From: Methyloversatilis universalis EHg5
GTDB lineage: Bacteria > Pseudomonadota > Gammaproteobacteria > Burkholderiales > Rhodocyclaceae
Assembly: GCF_000378945.1 (NCBI RefSeq)
Contig: NZ_KB900539.1
Location: 1,776,527 to 1,840,526 of the forward strand
Reading direction: 5' to 3'
Length of the DNA: 64,000 bases
The notes under the pieces are model-generated. The model made no database searches, had not been told where the DNA came from, and saw only the letters and a list, made by a program, of their open reading frames with translations. Of this stretch, positions 1-8,480 are shown piece after piece; position 1 is the stretch's first letter, and each line of letters opens with the position of its first letter. Made by a program: the position numbers and the translations under genes.

Positions 1-1
1 C

Positions 2-934
2 ATCACGCTGTGGCGCGCCTGGGGCGACCGTCTGCCGGACGGGCTGGACGCCGATCCGCGTACGCTGGACATGCTGCGCGCGGCGGCCGTGCTGGGGCCG
101 TGCCGGCCGGCGCCGCGGGCACGCCCGCGCCGGGGCGACAGTCTGGTGGCGCTCGGTCGCCTGGGTGGGGCGCTGGTGGCCCAGCTGCTGGGCATGATCG
201 CGCTCAGTGGCCAGATCCTGTTCGACGCGGTGCGCATGCTGCGTTTCCCGCAGGACGCACCGCTGCGCGAACTGTCGGCCAACCTCTACAAGACCGGTGT
301 CACCGCGCTGCCGATCACCGCGCTGGTCGGTTTCCTGATCGGCGTCGTGCTGTCCTACCTGTCGGCGCTGCAGCTGAAAACCTTCGGCGCCGACGTGTTC
401 ATCATCAACATTCTGGGCATCGGCATCATCCGCGAACTGGGGCCGGTACTGGTGGCGGTGCTGGTGGCCGGCCGCTCCGGCTCGGCCATGACCGCGCAGC
501 TGGGCGTGATGCGGGTGACCGAGGAAATCGACGCGCTGGTCACCATGGGTGTGCCGGCCACGCTGCGACTGGTGTTGCCCAAGGTGGCAGCGCTGGTGGC
601 GGCGATGCCGCTGCTGGTGCTGTGGACCTCGGCGTCCGCGCTGTTCGGCGGCATGGTGGCGGCCGCGGTGCAGCTGGACATCGGTTTCGGCTTCTTCCTG
701 GACACGCTGCCGCGGGTGGTGCCGATCGCCAACCTCTACATCGGCTTCGGCAAGGGGCTGGCCTTCGGCCTGGTGATCGCGCTGGTGGCCTGCCATTTCG
801 GGCTCACGGTGCGGCCCAATACCGAAAGCCTGTCGGCCAACACCACCCGCTCGGTGGTGAGCGCCATCACCTGCGTCATCCTGGTCGACGCCGTGTTCGC
901 CATCGCCACCCGTCACATCGGCATGCCGACATGA
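2..934 (+). CDS. MlaE/YrbE-family ABC transporter permease (5' end outside window)
   Basis: This is the inner-membrane permease of an MCE-type ABC system that moves lipids between the membranes. The reading frame is open from base 2, so the true start lies upstream. The first in-frame ATG (71) falls inside what looks like the end of an N-terminal soluble, possibly STAS-like, extension. The MlaE domain follows, with several hydrophobic helices, a conserved NILGIGIIRELGPVL block and an RSGSAM segment, both typical of the family. The stop overlaps the ATG of the ATPase gene as ATGA. The gene order permease-ATPase-MCE-lipoprotein differs from the E. coli mlaFEDCB order, so I do not assign mla symbols. 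Family assignment is secure; the substrate is inferred. Confidence 0.9.
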   Translation: MTLWRAWGDRLPDGLDADPRTLDMLRAAAVLGPCRPAPRARPRRGDSLVALGRLGGALVAQLLGMIALSGQILFDAVRMLRFPQDAPLRELSANLYKTGVTALPITALVGFLIGVVLSYLSALQLKTFGADVFIINILGIGIIRELGPVLVAVLVAGRSGSAMTAQLGVMRVTEEIDALVTMGVPATLRLVLPKVAALVAAMPLLVLWTSASALFGGMVAAAVQLDIGFGFFLDTLPRVVPIANLYIGFGKGLAFGLVIALVACHFGLTVRPNTESLSANTTRSVVSAITCVILVDAVFAIATRHIGMPT

Positions 935-1689
935 CGGCGCCGGTGATCGACATCCGCGGCCTGGTCACCCGCTTCGGCAACCATCTTGTCCACGAAGGGC
1001 TGGATCTGTCGATTCCGGCCGGCGAGGTGATGGCGCTGGTCGGCGGTTCCGGCAGCGGCAAGACCACGCTGCTGCGCCAGGTGATCGGCCTGATGCGGCC
1101 GCAGCGCGGAGACATCCGGGTGCTGGGCCAGCCGCTGTTTTCCGGCGACCTGCAGGCCGACCGGGCGCTGCGCCAGCGCTTCGGCATGCTGTTCCAGCAG
1201 GGCGCGCTGTTTTCCGCGCTCAACGTGCTCGAGAACATCGCCTTCCCGCTGCGCGAACTGCGCTGGCTGGACCGCGAAACCATCCACGATCTGGTCATGA
1301 TCAAGCTCGCCATGGTCGAGCTGGAACCCCGTCACGCCTGGCTGATGCCGGCCGAACTGTCCGGCGGCATGGTGAAGCGGGTGGCGCTGGCGCGTGCGCT
1401 GGCACTGGAACCCGAACTGCTGCTGCTGGACGAACCGACCGCCGGCCTCGATCCGGACCGCTCCGCCGCCTTCGTTTCGCTGATCCGCCGGCTGCGCGAT
1501 CAGCTGGGCCTGTCGGTCGTGCTGGTGACGCATGACCTCGATACGCTGTCGGCATTGGCCACCCGGGTCGCCGTGCTGGGCGAGCGACGTATACTGGCCG
1601 AAGGCACACTCGACCATGTCATGAAACAGGATCATCCCTTCATCCGCAGCTTCTTTGGCGCCGCACGTCCGGCAGCGGGCGGACGCTGA
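931..1689 (+). CDS. MlaF-like ABC transporter ATP-binding protein
   Basis: A 252-residue ATPase that powers the MCE lipid transporter. It has a Walker A motif (GGSGSGKTT, about residues 32-40), a Q-loop in the LFQQGALF segment, the family signature LSGGM, a Walker B with LLLLDEPTAGLD, and the switch histidine in VTHD. The short signature LSGGMVKRVALARAL is characteristic of MlaF-type rather than general importers. The ATG at 931 overlaps the permease stop (ATGA), indicating translational coupling. The MCE protein gene starts two bases after the stop. Confidence 0.93.
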   Translation: MTAPVIDIRGLVTRFGNHLVHEGLDLSIPAGEVMALVGGSGSGKTTLLRQVIGLMRPQRGDIRVLGQPLFSGDLQADRALRQRFGMLFQQGALFSALNVLENIAFPLRELRWLDRETIHDLVMIKLAMVELEPRHAWLMPAELSGGMVKRVALARALALEPELLLLDEPTAGLDPDRSAAFVSLIRRLRDQLGLSVVLVTHDLDTLSALATRVAVLGERRILAEGTLDHVMKQDHPFIRSFFGAARPAAGGR

Positions 1690-1691
1690 CC

Positions 1692-2657
1692 ATGGAAAGC
1701 CGCGCCCATGCACTGGCTGCAGGCCTCTTTCTCGCGCTGCTCGGCGTCGGCATCGGGCTGTCGATCTGGTTTCTGTCCAGTGGCGACGATCTGGATGCCG
1801 AATACCTGCTCGCCACCACCGCCGATGTCGGCGGGCTGAACCCTCAGGCCCAGGTCCGCTACCGCGGCATGCGGGTGGGCAAGGTGAGGGAAATATCGAT
1901 CAACCCGGACAACCCGCGCGAAATCCTGGTGCGCATCGCGATACCGCCGCGCTATCCGGTCACCGTGGCCACTCGCGCCGAACTGGGCTATCTGGGCGTG
2001 ACCGGGCTGGCGCTGGTCGAACTGACCGATGACGGCTCCGACCCGCGGCCGCTGCCGGCCGGTGACGCCGGGCGCATTCCGCTGCGCGGCTCGCAGTTCG
2101 GTTCGCTCAGCGGCAAGGCGAGCGAAACGATGGATGTGGCCCGGCAGCTCATGCTGCGGCTGCAGGCGGTGCTGGACCAGGGCAATCTGGACCGCATCGC
2201 CGGCACGCTGGCCAGCCTGCAGTCGGCCACCGCGCACCTCGACACCACGCTGGCGCAGATGCCGGCGGTGACCGGCGAACTGCGCGAAACGCTGCGTCGT
2301 ACCCAGGCGCTGCTGTCGCCGGACAACACCGAACGCATCGGCCGCATCCTGACCCAGCTCGAGTCGACCGCGGGCGAAGGGGCGCCGTTGGCGCGTGAAC
2401 TGCGCGAACTGCTGACGTCGATGCGCCAGCTGTCCGGCCGGCTCGACGCACTGACCGAACAATCGGGCGACCGGCTGCACGCCGACACGCTGCCCCGCCT
2501 GCATGCACTGATCGACGAAGCTGCGCGCGACTCGCGCCAGTTGCGCCGGGTGCTGGGCGAACTGGAATCGTCGCCGCAGATGCTGCTGCTCGGGCGCGAG
2601 CGGCCGGCACCCGGGCCGGGCGAAGCCGGCTTCACAGCCGGAGGAGGGGAACGATGA
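1692..2657 (+). CDS. MlaD-family MCE-domain protein
   Basis: A 321-residue membrane-anchored, periplasmic MCE protein, expected to form the hexameric lipid channel attached to the permease. An N-terminal transmembrane helix (about residues 7-28) is followed by one MCE domain (about 38-115). This contains the VRYRGMRVGKV and TRAELGYLGVTGLALVEL blocks seen in the family. The rest is a long helical, Gln/Leu/Arg-rich tail, much longer than in E. coli MlaD (about 183 residues). Such tails form tubes or needles in PqiB- and YebT-like proteins, though here there is only one MCE repeat. It is followed, with a 4-base overlap, by an auxiliary lipoprotein gene. Confidence 0.9.
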   Translation: MESRAHALAAGLFLALLGVGIGLSIWFLSSGDDLDAEYLLATTADVGGLNPQAQVRYRGMRVGKVREISINPDNPREILVRIAIPPRYPVTVATRAELGYLGVTGLALVELTDDGSDPRPLPAGDAGRIPLRGSQFGSLSGKASETMDVARQLMLRLQAVLDQGNLDRIAGTLASLQSATAHLDTTLAQMPAVTGELRETLRRTQALLSPDNTERIGRILTQLESTAGEGAPLARELRELLTSMRQLSGRLDALTEQSGDRLHADTLPRLHALIDEAARDSRQLRRVLGELESSPQMLLLGRERPAPGPGEAGFTAGGGER

Positions 2658-3244
2658 GAGCAGGAAGATCGTGGCTTGCGCTGCTGGTTGCCGCGCTGGT
2701 GCTGGCGGGCTGCGGTGGCATGCTGCAGAAGGGTGCCCGCCCGGCACAGCACGATCTGGGCGGTCCACGCGCGGCGCGCACGGTCGGCGTGCCGCTGGAA
2801 TCGATCGAGGCGCATGCCGCCGGCTGGCTGGACGGCACCGGCATCCAGTACCGGCTGGCCTACCGCAGTGCGACCGAACGCCTGAGCTATGCCGAAAGCC
2901 GCTGGGCTTCCTCACCGGCCGACATGCTGGCGGTGGCGCTGCGCGGCGCGCTGGACACGCCGCCCGCGCCGCGCGGCTGCCGGCTGGTGATCGATCTGGA
3001 CGAATTCATCCAGGTCTTTTCCTCGCCGTCGCAGGCCGAAGTGCTGCTGGCTGGGCGGGCCACGCTGATCGATGCACGCGGCCGTCACCTGATCGACCGG
3101 ATGCGCTTTTCGCTGACCGAAACAGCCGGACCGGACGCTGCCGGTGGCGTCTCCGCCTTTGCGCGCGCCACTGATGCGCTGGCCGGGCGGCTGGCGGACT
3201 GGCTGGACAGGACGGCAGGACGGAACAAGGAGTGCGAACAATGA
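2654..3244 (+). CDS. ABC-type transport auxiliary lipoprotein (PqiC-like)
   Basis: A 196-residue outer-membrane lipoprotein of the ABC transport auxiliary family (the PqiC/YmbA type). The signal peptide ends in a lipobox (LVLAGC, Cys at about residue 22). The mature part has the usual features: an early YRLAYR strand, SRWASSPADML, and an acidic RLVIDLDEFIQVF strand. It probably links the MCE channel to the outer membrane. The start ATG overlaps the end of the MCE gene, and its stop overlaps the ATG of the GAF gene. Confidence 0.85.
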   Translation: MRAGRSWLALLVAALVLAGCGGMLQKGARPAQHDLGGPRAARTVGVPLESIEAHAAGWLDGTGIQYRLAYRSATERLSYAESRWASSPADMLAVALRGALDTPPAPRGCRLVIDLDEFIQVFSSPSQAEVLLAGRATLIDARGRHLIDRMRFSLTETAGPDAAGGVSAFARATDALAGRLADWLDRTAGRNKECEQ

Positions 3245-3957
3245 CAGAGGGGAACACGGGCGGCGCTGACCGCGGTCTGCTGCAACAGGCGCTGGAAGAT
3301 GCCGCCGAAGCGTGCTGGTCGCGCCTGCCCTGCGAGCGGGTGACCATCATGCTGGCCGACGGTGAGGGCGAGCAGGCGGTGCTGGCAGTGGCCGCCTGGC
3401 GCGGCGAACTGCTGGAAGAGGCGCTCAACGCGCGGGTGCGCAGCGGCGGCTCGATCGCCGGCCGCGTGTTCGCCAGCGGTCAGCCGCACCGTGTCGATGA
3501 CGCCGATGCGGCACATCACGCCACCCGCGCGCGCGGCGAGGGGGGCAGCTTCATCTGCATGCCGCTGCCGCTGGACGGCCGCGTGCTGGGGGTGATCAAT
3601 GTGCGGCGCGCACGTGGTCAGCAGGCGTTCAGCGAAATCGAACAGCAGCTGCTTGAATGTCTTGCGCTGTTCGCCGGCAAGTCGGTGCAGAGCGCGGAAC
3701 TGGGCTTCTTGCTCAAGTCGGAATTCGCCCAGCGGGCGCTGGCCGGCGAGGGGCGTTCCGCCTCGTCGGACGCATTTGCCCAGGGCATGGCGCAGCCGGC
3801 ACAGGTGGCACGCATGCTGGCCAAGTCCTTCTACCGGGAAATGCGCTCGGCCGGTTTCGGCAATGACCAGATCGTCGGCGCGGCGGGGGAAATCATCGAT
3901 CAGCTGTCTTCCAGCCTGCGCAAGCATGGAAAGCGCATGGAGCGGGGCCGCTCATGA
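3241..3957 (+). CDS. GAF-domain protein coupled to the MCE transporter operon
   Basis: A 238-residue soluble protein with no signal peptide. Residues about 10-155 form a GAF domain (ligand- or redox-sensing fold), including a GGSIAGRVFASGQPHRV block and a FICMPLPLDGRVLGVINVRR core. The C-terminal 70 residues are charged and helical and match no domain I know. I chose ATG 3241 because AAGGAG lies 8 bases upstream and the start overlaps the lipoprotein stop (ATGA). A GTG at 3232 is possible but overlaps the ribosome site. It has no obvious output domain, so its role beside a lipid transporter is unknown; regulation of the transporter is an inference. Confidence 0.8.
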   Translation: MTEGNTGGADRGLLQQALEDAAEACWSRLPCERVTIMLADGEGEQAVLAVAAWRGELLEEALNARVRSGGSIAGRVFASGQPHRVDDADAAHHATRARGEGGSFICMPLPLDGRVLGVINVRRARGQQAFSEIEQQLLECLALFAGKSVQSAELGFLLKSEFAQRALAGEGRSASSDAFAQGMAQPAQVARMLAKSFYREMRSAGFGNDQIVGAAGEIIDQLSSSLRKHGKRMERGRS

Positions 3958-3992
3958 CGCTGTCCGCGCGTTAGACTGGGCCTTCAATTTCG

Positions 3993-4430
3993 ATGAAGGT
4001 CCATCCCATGCGCGCACTTCTGTTCCTGCTGCTTGCCTTCAACCTGTGGCCGGCTTTCGCCGCGCAGTCGTGCGACGAAGCTCATATTGCCTGCGCGCGT
4101 ACCTGCCCCCGGAACAGTCCGCAGTTCGCGCCGTGCATGAGCAACTGTGGCCGGCAGCAGCTGGAGTGCGCGGCCTTGCCTCCGTCGAGTTTGGCTGACC
4201 CGGCGCCAGCGAAGTCCACCCACCGCGGCCCGAAGGCGGATTCCGCCAGGGTAAGCCAGATGATGTACAGCGGCGCCTGCAAGGCGCAGTCTGAAAACTG
4301 TCTTGCGGCCTGCAACATGGCAGAGAGCCGGCCGGACAGCAAGGAGGGCTATTCCGCTCTGGCCTGTGGCAAGCGGTGCAAGGTCGAACAGACGAAGTGC
4401 GGCATTGATGCCGCCAATTCCGCACCCTGA
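3993..4430 (+). CDS. Secreted 12-cysteine protein with duplicated Cx6Cx3C...Cx3Cx6C framework
   Basis: A 145-residue protein with a clear Sec signal peptide (cleavage predicted after Ala23, AFA). The mature chain has exactly twelve cysteines in two mirror-symmetric sets. Residues 27, 34, 38, 48, 52 and 59 give spacings 6-3-9-3-6. Residues 96, 103, 107, 125, 129 and 136 give 6-3-17-3-6. The sets are joined by a Pro/Ser/Ala/Lys-rich linker. The pattern suggests two disulfide-stapled helical hairpins in the periplasm or outside the cell. I do not recognise the family and assign no function. ATG 4008 is an alternative start that keeps the signal peptide. Confidence 0.72.
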   Translation: MKVHPMRALLFLLLAFNLWPAFAAQSCDEAHIACARTCPRNSPQFAPCMSNCGRQQLECAALPPSSLADPAPAKSTHRGPKADSARVSQMMYSGACKAQSENCLAACNMAESRPDSKEGYSALACGKRCKVEQTKCGIDAANSAP

Positions 4431-4500
4431 TGGGGCAGGGCCGCCTGCGTGGTCCGGGCGGCGGCCCGGTGTCAGGCTCCGTCAATGACGGGCCGGACGA

Positions 4501-4878
4501 TCAGCCCAGCGTTGCGCTGTAGGCGTCGGCGCTCAACAGGGCATCCAGTTCGGATGTGCTGTCGGGCTTGATGACGAACATCCAGGATGCGTACGGATCC
4601 TGATTCACCTGTTCCGGTGCGTCGGCGAGTGCCTGGTTCACCGCGGTTACGGTGCCGGCAACCGGCGCGTGGATGTCGGACGCGGACTTGACCGACTCGA
4701 TCACCGCCATCGCCTCGGTACGGGCGACGGTGCGGCCGACATCGGGCAGCTGCAGAAAGACCACATCTCCGAGGGCATCCTGCGCGTGGTCGGTGATGCC
4801 GACCGTCACGGTGCCATCCTGTTCGACCCGGACCCATTCGTGTGTGTCTGTGTAGCGAAGATTGTCTGGATGATTCAT
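4501..4878 (-). CDS. gcvH: Glycine cleavage system H protein
   Basis: A 125-residue lipoyl carrier of the glycine cleavage system, which shuttles the aminomethyl group from P to T protein and on to the L protein. The lipoylated lysine is Lys64 in ESVKSASD. The N-terminal YTDTHEWVR and the [12 protein letters not shown] block are typical. The length is normal for the family. No gcvT or gcvP lies within the window, so the gene is separated from its partners here. It converges with the cysteine-rich gene; a GC-rich 8-bp inverted repeat without a T-run lies between them (4438-4467). Confidence 0.96.
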   Translation of the reverse strand: MNHPDNLRYTDTHEWVRVEQDGTVTVGITDHAQDALGDVVFLQLPDVGRTVARTEAMAVIESVKSASDIHAPVAGTVTAVNQALADAPEQVNQDPYASWMFVIKPDSTSELDALLSADAYSATLG

Positions 4879-4958
4879 TGCTGTTCCTGGTTGGTTTGAC
4901 CGGGCGCGATTGTAGCCGCCGCAGGCTCGCTGCGAGCGCCTGTTAGAATTCCGAAGTT

Positions 4959-5816
4959 ATGAATGCCGATCTTCACTGCCACTCCAGCCACTCCGACGGC
5001 GTGCTCGCTCCGGCCGCACTGGCCGCGCGCGCCGCTGCCAACGGTGTCGAACTGTGGGCGCTGACCGACCACGACAATCTCGGCGGTCTGGCGGAAGCGC
5101 GTGCGCAGGCAGACGCGCTGGGCCTGCCTTTTCTCGATGGTGTGGAAATCTCTGTCACCTGGGAAGGTACGACCGTCCACATTGTCGGTCTGGGCATAGA
5201 CCCGGCTCACCTGCAGCTCGAGCGTGGGCTGGCCGCGGTGCGCAGCGGGCGCGACGTACGCGCGCTGCGCATGGCCGAGGCGCTGGAGGCGCTGGGCGTG
5301 CGCGAAGCTTATGCGAGCGCGATGCGGCATGCCGGCAATCCGTCGCTGGTCGGTCGCTCTCATTTCGCCCGGGTGCTGGTGGAGCAGGGCTATGCGACGG
5401 ACGTGTCGGCGGTGTTCCGCGACTATCTGGTGCGCGGCCGGCCGGGCTATATCGAGCACGAATGGACCGCGCTGGAACGTGCGGTCGACTGGATACGCGG
5501 CGCCGGTGGCGTGGCGGTGGTGGCGCATCCCGGCCGCTACCGCATGTCCGGCGAGCAGATGCACCGGCTGTTCGAACAGTTCAGCGCGGCCGGCGGCGAG
5601 GCGATCGAGGTGATATCGGGTTCGCATGGCGAGGCTGCGGTGCGCACCTTCGCCCGGCTGGCCCGCGAATTCGGCTTCCATGCATCGCGCGCCTCGGACT
5701 TCCATGCACCAGGCGAGAGCCCGGTCGACCTGGGGGCTGGCGAGCGTCTGCCGGACGGTCTGCAGCCGGTCTGGCTCATGCCGCGCCTGCAGCACCGGCT
5801 GCACCAGCCGGCGTGA
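4959..5816 (+). CDS. rnm: PHP-domain 5'-3' exoribonuclease / nucleoside bisphosphate phosphatase (RNase AM, TrpH/YciV family)
   Basis: A 285-residue PHP-domain phosphoesterase. Metal-binding motifs are visible: DLHCHSSHSD at residues 4-13, LTDHDN near 37-42, VVAHPGRY in the middle and a late ASDFHAP. The E. coli homologue YciV trims rRNA 5' ends and hydrolyses 3',5'-nucleoside bisphosphates; that activity is carried over from the family. The next gene is yciO-like, the same yciV-yciO pairing as in E. coli, which supports the assignment. Confidence 0.9.
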   Translation: MNADLHCHSSHSDGVLAPAALAARAAANGVELWALTDHDNLGGLAEARAQADALGLPFLDGVEISVTWEGTTVHIVGLGIDPAHLQLERGLAAVRSGRDVRALRMAEALEALGVREAYASAMRHAGNPSLVGRSHFARVLVEQGYATDVSAVFRDYLVRGRPGYIEHEWTALERAVDWIRGAGGVAVVAHPGRYRMSGEQMHRLFEQFSAAGGEAIEVISGSHGEAAVRTFARLAREFGFHASRASDFHAPGESPVDLGAGERLPDGLQPVWLMPRLQHRLHQPA

Positions 5817-5919
5817 CACCGCCTGCGAGCCCCGATCGACTTCCATCCGGAGTGCACCGTCCCGCTGATTCCTCAGAGGCCGGACATCCTTTCCACTTCA
5901 ATTTCCGCTAGCGAATACC

Positions 5920-6546
5920 GTGGCCCAGCTTTTCACTGTTCATCCCGACAATCCGCAACCCCGACTGATACGCCAGGCCGCCGACATCCTCCGCAGCGGC
6001 GGGTTGGCCGCGATACCGACCGACTGCGCGTGGTCGCTGGTCGGCCACATGGGCGACGCGAAGGTGCTGGACCGCATCCGTCGCATTCGCGACGTCGATG
6101 TGCATCACCACTTCACGCTGATGTGCCGCGATCTGTCGGAAATCGCCAATTTCGCGCGGGTGGACAACGCCCAGTTCCGCTTGCTGAAGAGCGTCACGCC
6201 CGGCCCCTATACCTTCATTCTCGAAGCCACGCGCGAACTGCCGCGCCGCATCCTGCACCCCAAGCGCAAGACGCTGGGCCTGCGGGTGCCGGACCATCCG
6301 GTGGTGTCGGCGCTGATCGAGGCGCTGGGCGAACCGCTGCTCGGCTCCACGTTGCTGCTGCCGGGTGAGGAGCTGCCGCTGGCCGATCCGGAAGACATCC
6401 GCGAGCGTCTGCAGCACGACCTCGATCTGGTGATCGACGGCGGCCACTGCGGCACTCAGCCGACCACTGTGATCGACCTTTCGTCGGGTTCGCCGGAACT
6501 GGTGCGCGCGGGTGCGGGCGATCTGGCCCGTTTCGGGCTGGAGTGA
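5920..6546 (+). CDS. yciO: YciO-type Sua5/TsaC-family protein
   Basis: A 208-residue member of the Sua5/YrdC/YciO family, which includes threonylcarbamoyl-AMP synthases of tRNA t6A formation. It has the GGLAAIPTDCAWSLV and VTPGPYTFILEAT blocks and the KRKTLGLRVPDHP segment. Length and neighbour (the PHP gene) fit YciO rather than TsaC. Whether it makes threonylcarbamoyl-AMP cannot be told from sequence; YciO enzymes are reported as weak or divergent. Confidence 0.87.
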   Translation: MAQLFTVHPDNPQPRLIRQAADILRSGGLAAIPTDCAWSLVGHMGDAKVLDRIRRIRDVDVHHHFTLMCRDLSEIANFARVDNAQFRLLKSVTPGPYTFILEATRELPRRILHPKRKTLGLRVPDHPVVSALIEALGEPLLGSTLLLPGEELPLADPEDIRERLQHDLDLVIDGGHCGTQPTTVIDLSSGSPELVRAGAGDLARFGLE

Positions 6547-6603
6547 GGGTGGCGGCGCTCCGGCCTGACGTGCCGGCCGTGTTCTGCTAGCATCCGGGCG
6601 CTC

Positions 6604-7260
6604 ATGGACGAAAGCATCGCTCGACTGGCGGTCATCGTGCTGCCCGTCGTGCTGGCGATCACGCTGCACGAGGCGGCCCACGGTTACGCCGCACTGCTGA
6701 AGGGAGACCCGACCGCGCATCTGGCCGGCCGGATCACCGCCAACCCGCTGCGTCACATCGACCCGCTGGGTACGGTGATCGTGCCGCTGCTGATGTATTT
6801 CGTCAGTTCGATGGCGGGCCACGACGGGCTGCTGTTCGGCTGGGCCAAGCCGGTTCCGGTCAATTTCGGACGGCTGCGCCGACCCAAGCAGGATCTGTTC
6901 TGGGTGGCGGCCGCCGGACCGGCGGCCAATCTGGTGATGGCGGTGGGCTGGGGGCTGGCGATGAAGCTGGCGCTGTCCATGCCCGGCCACACGTTCGCCG
7001 AGCCGCTGATGCTGATGGCGAAAGCCGGCATAACGATCAATCTGGTGCTGATGGTGCTGAACCTTCTGCCCATTCCGCCGCTCGATGGCGGCCGCATCAT
7101 GGTGAGCCTGCTGCCGCGCCGGGCGTCGATGGCGTTTGCGCGGATCGAGCCCTACGGCATGTTCATCCTGATCGGACTGCTGGTGACGCATGTGCTGGAC
7201 GAGCTGCTGACGCCGCTGCTCGTGCTGGCCCATGCGCTGCTGATGACTGTGCTTTTCTGA
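6604..7260 (+). CDS. Site-2 protease family zinc metalloprotease (M50B)
   Basis: A 218-residue integral membrane metalloprotease. The zinc site HEAAH is at residues 22-26 inside the first hydrophobic helix. The third ligand is expected in NLLPIPPLDGGRI near the C-terminal helix, the standard LDG motif. The compact form without PDZ domains is common in proteobacteria just before trpS. Substrates are unknown. It is followed by trpS after 17 bases, so the two are probably co-transcribed. Confidence 0.88.
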   Translation: MDESIARLAVIVLPVVLAITLHEAAHGYAALLKGDPTAHLAGRITANPLRHIDPLGTVIVPLLMYFVSSMAGHDGLLFGWAKPVPVNFGRLRRPKQDLFWVAAAGPAANLVMAVGWGLAMKLALSMPGHTFAEPLMLMAKAGITINLVLMVLNLLPIPPLDGGRIMVSLLPRRASMAFARIEPYGMFILIGLLVTHVLDELLTPLLVLAHALLMTVLF

Positions 7261-7277
7261 ACCGGACGACCCCACAC

Positions 7278-8480
7278 ATGTACGCAGAACGCGTTCTTTC
7301 CGGCATGCGCCCCACCGGTCGCCTGCACCTTGGCCACTACCATGGCGTGCTGAAGAACTGGGTGAAGCTGCAACACGAATACCCCTGTCTGTTCTTCGTC
7401 GCCGACTGGCATGCGCTGACCACCAGCTACGAGGACACCCAGGTGATCGAGCGCAGCGTGTGGGACATGCTGATCGACTGGCTGGCGGCGGGCGTCGACC
7501 CGAGTCAGGCCACGCTGTTCATCCAGTCACGGGTGCCGGAGCACGCCGAACTGCATCTGCTGCTGTCCATGATGTGCCCGCTGGGCTGGCTGGAGCGCGT
7601 GCCCACCTACAAGGACCAGCAGGAAAAGCTCGCTGACCGCGATCTGGCCACCTACGGCTTTCTCGGCTATCCGCTGCTGCAGTCTGCCGACATCCTGATC
7701 TACCGCGCAAATCTGGTGCCGGTGGGCGAGGACCAGGTACCGCACGTCGAACTGACCCGCGAAGTGGCCCGCCGCTTCAACCACTTGTATGGCCGCGAAC
7801 CCGGTTTCGAGGACAAGGCGCGCGAAGCGGTGAAGAAGCTCGGCGGCAAGCGCGGCAAGCTGTACGAGGAACTGCGCACGCTGTACCAGCAGGAAGGCAA
7901 GGACGAGGCGCTGGCCCAGGGCAAGGCGCTGCTGGAAGAGGCGCAGAGCCTCAGTATGGGCGACCGCGAGCGCCTGTACGGCTACCTCGAAGGCAGTGGC
8001 AAGATGATTCTGGCCGAGCCGGGCGCGCTGCTGACCGAGGCGGCCCGCATGCCCGGTCTGGACGGACAGAAGATGTCCAAGTCCTACAACAACACGCTCA
8101 TGCTGCGCGAAGAGCCGGAGGTCGTCACCAAGAAGATCCGCGGCATGAAGACCGACACCCAGCGCGTGCGCCGCACTGACCCGGGCGACCCGGATCGGTG
8201 CCCGGTGTGGCAGTTCCACGTCATTTACTCTGACGACTCGGTCAAGCAGTGGGTGCAGGAAGGCTGTCGCTCGGCCGGCATCGGCTGTCTGGAATGCAAG
8301 CAGCCGGTGATCGATGCCGTGCTGAAGGAGCAGGCACCGATCCACGAGCGTGCGAAACAGTACGAGGAAGATCCGATGCTGCTTCGCAATATCGTCGCCG
8401 ACGGCTGCGAGCGCGCGCGCAAGCTGGCATCGGAAACGATGCGCGACGTGCGCGAAGCCATGGGGCTGAACTACGCCTGA
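7278..8480 (+). CDS. trpS: Tryptophan--tRNA ligase, long form
   Basis: Charges tRNA-Trp. The class I signatures are present: a HIGH-like LHLGH at residues 16-20 and KMSKS at 265-269. At 400 residues it is longer than E. coli TrpS (334). A charged, Lys/Glu-rich insert lies between the Rossmann core and the KMSKS loop (about residues 175-245), and the C-terminus is extended. This long form occurs in betaproteobacteria and some others. The stop shares one base with the scpA start (TGATG). Confidence 0.97.
   Translation: MYAERVLSGMRPTGRLHLGHYHGVLKNWVKLQHEYPCLFFVADWHALTTSYEDTQVIERSVWDMLIDWLAAGVDPSQATLFIQSRVPEHAELHLLLSMMCPLGWLERVPTYKDQQEKLADRDLATYGFLGYPLLQSADILIYRANLVPVGEDQVPHVELTREVARRFNHLYGREPGFEDKAREAVKKLGGKRGKLYEELRTLYQQEGKDEALAQGKALLEEAQSLSMGDRERLYGYLEGSGKMILAEPGALLTEAARMPGLDGQKMSKSYNNTLMLREEPEVVTKKIRGMKTDTQRVRRTDPGDPDRCPVWQFHVIYSDDSVKQWVQEGCRSAGIGCLECKQPVIDAVLKEQAPIHERAKQYEEDPMLLRNIVADGCERARKLASETMRDVREAMGLNYA

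Noticed and set aside
4438-4467. GGGCCGCC/GGCGGCCC inverted repeat between the Cys-rich gene and gcvH as a terminator
   Set aside because: There is no T-run on either side, so I do not call it a terminator.
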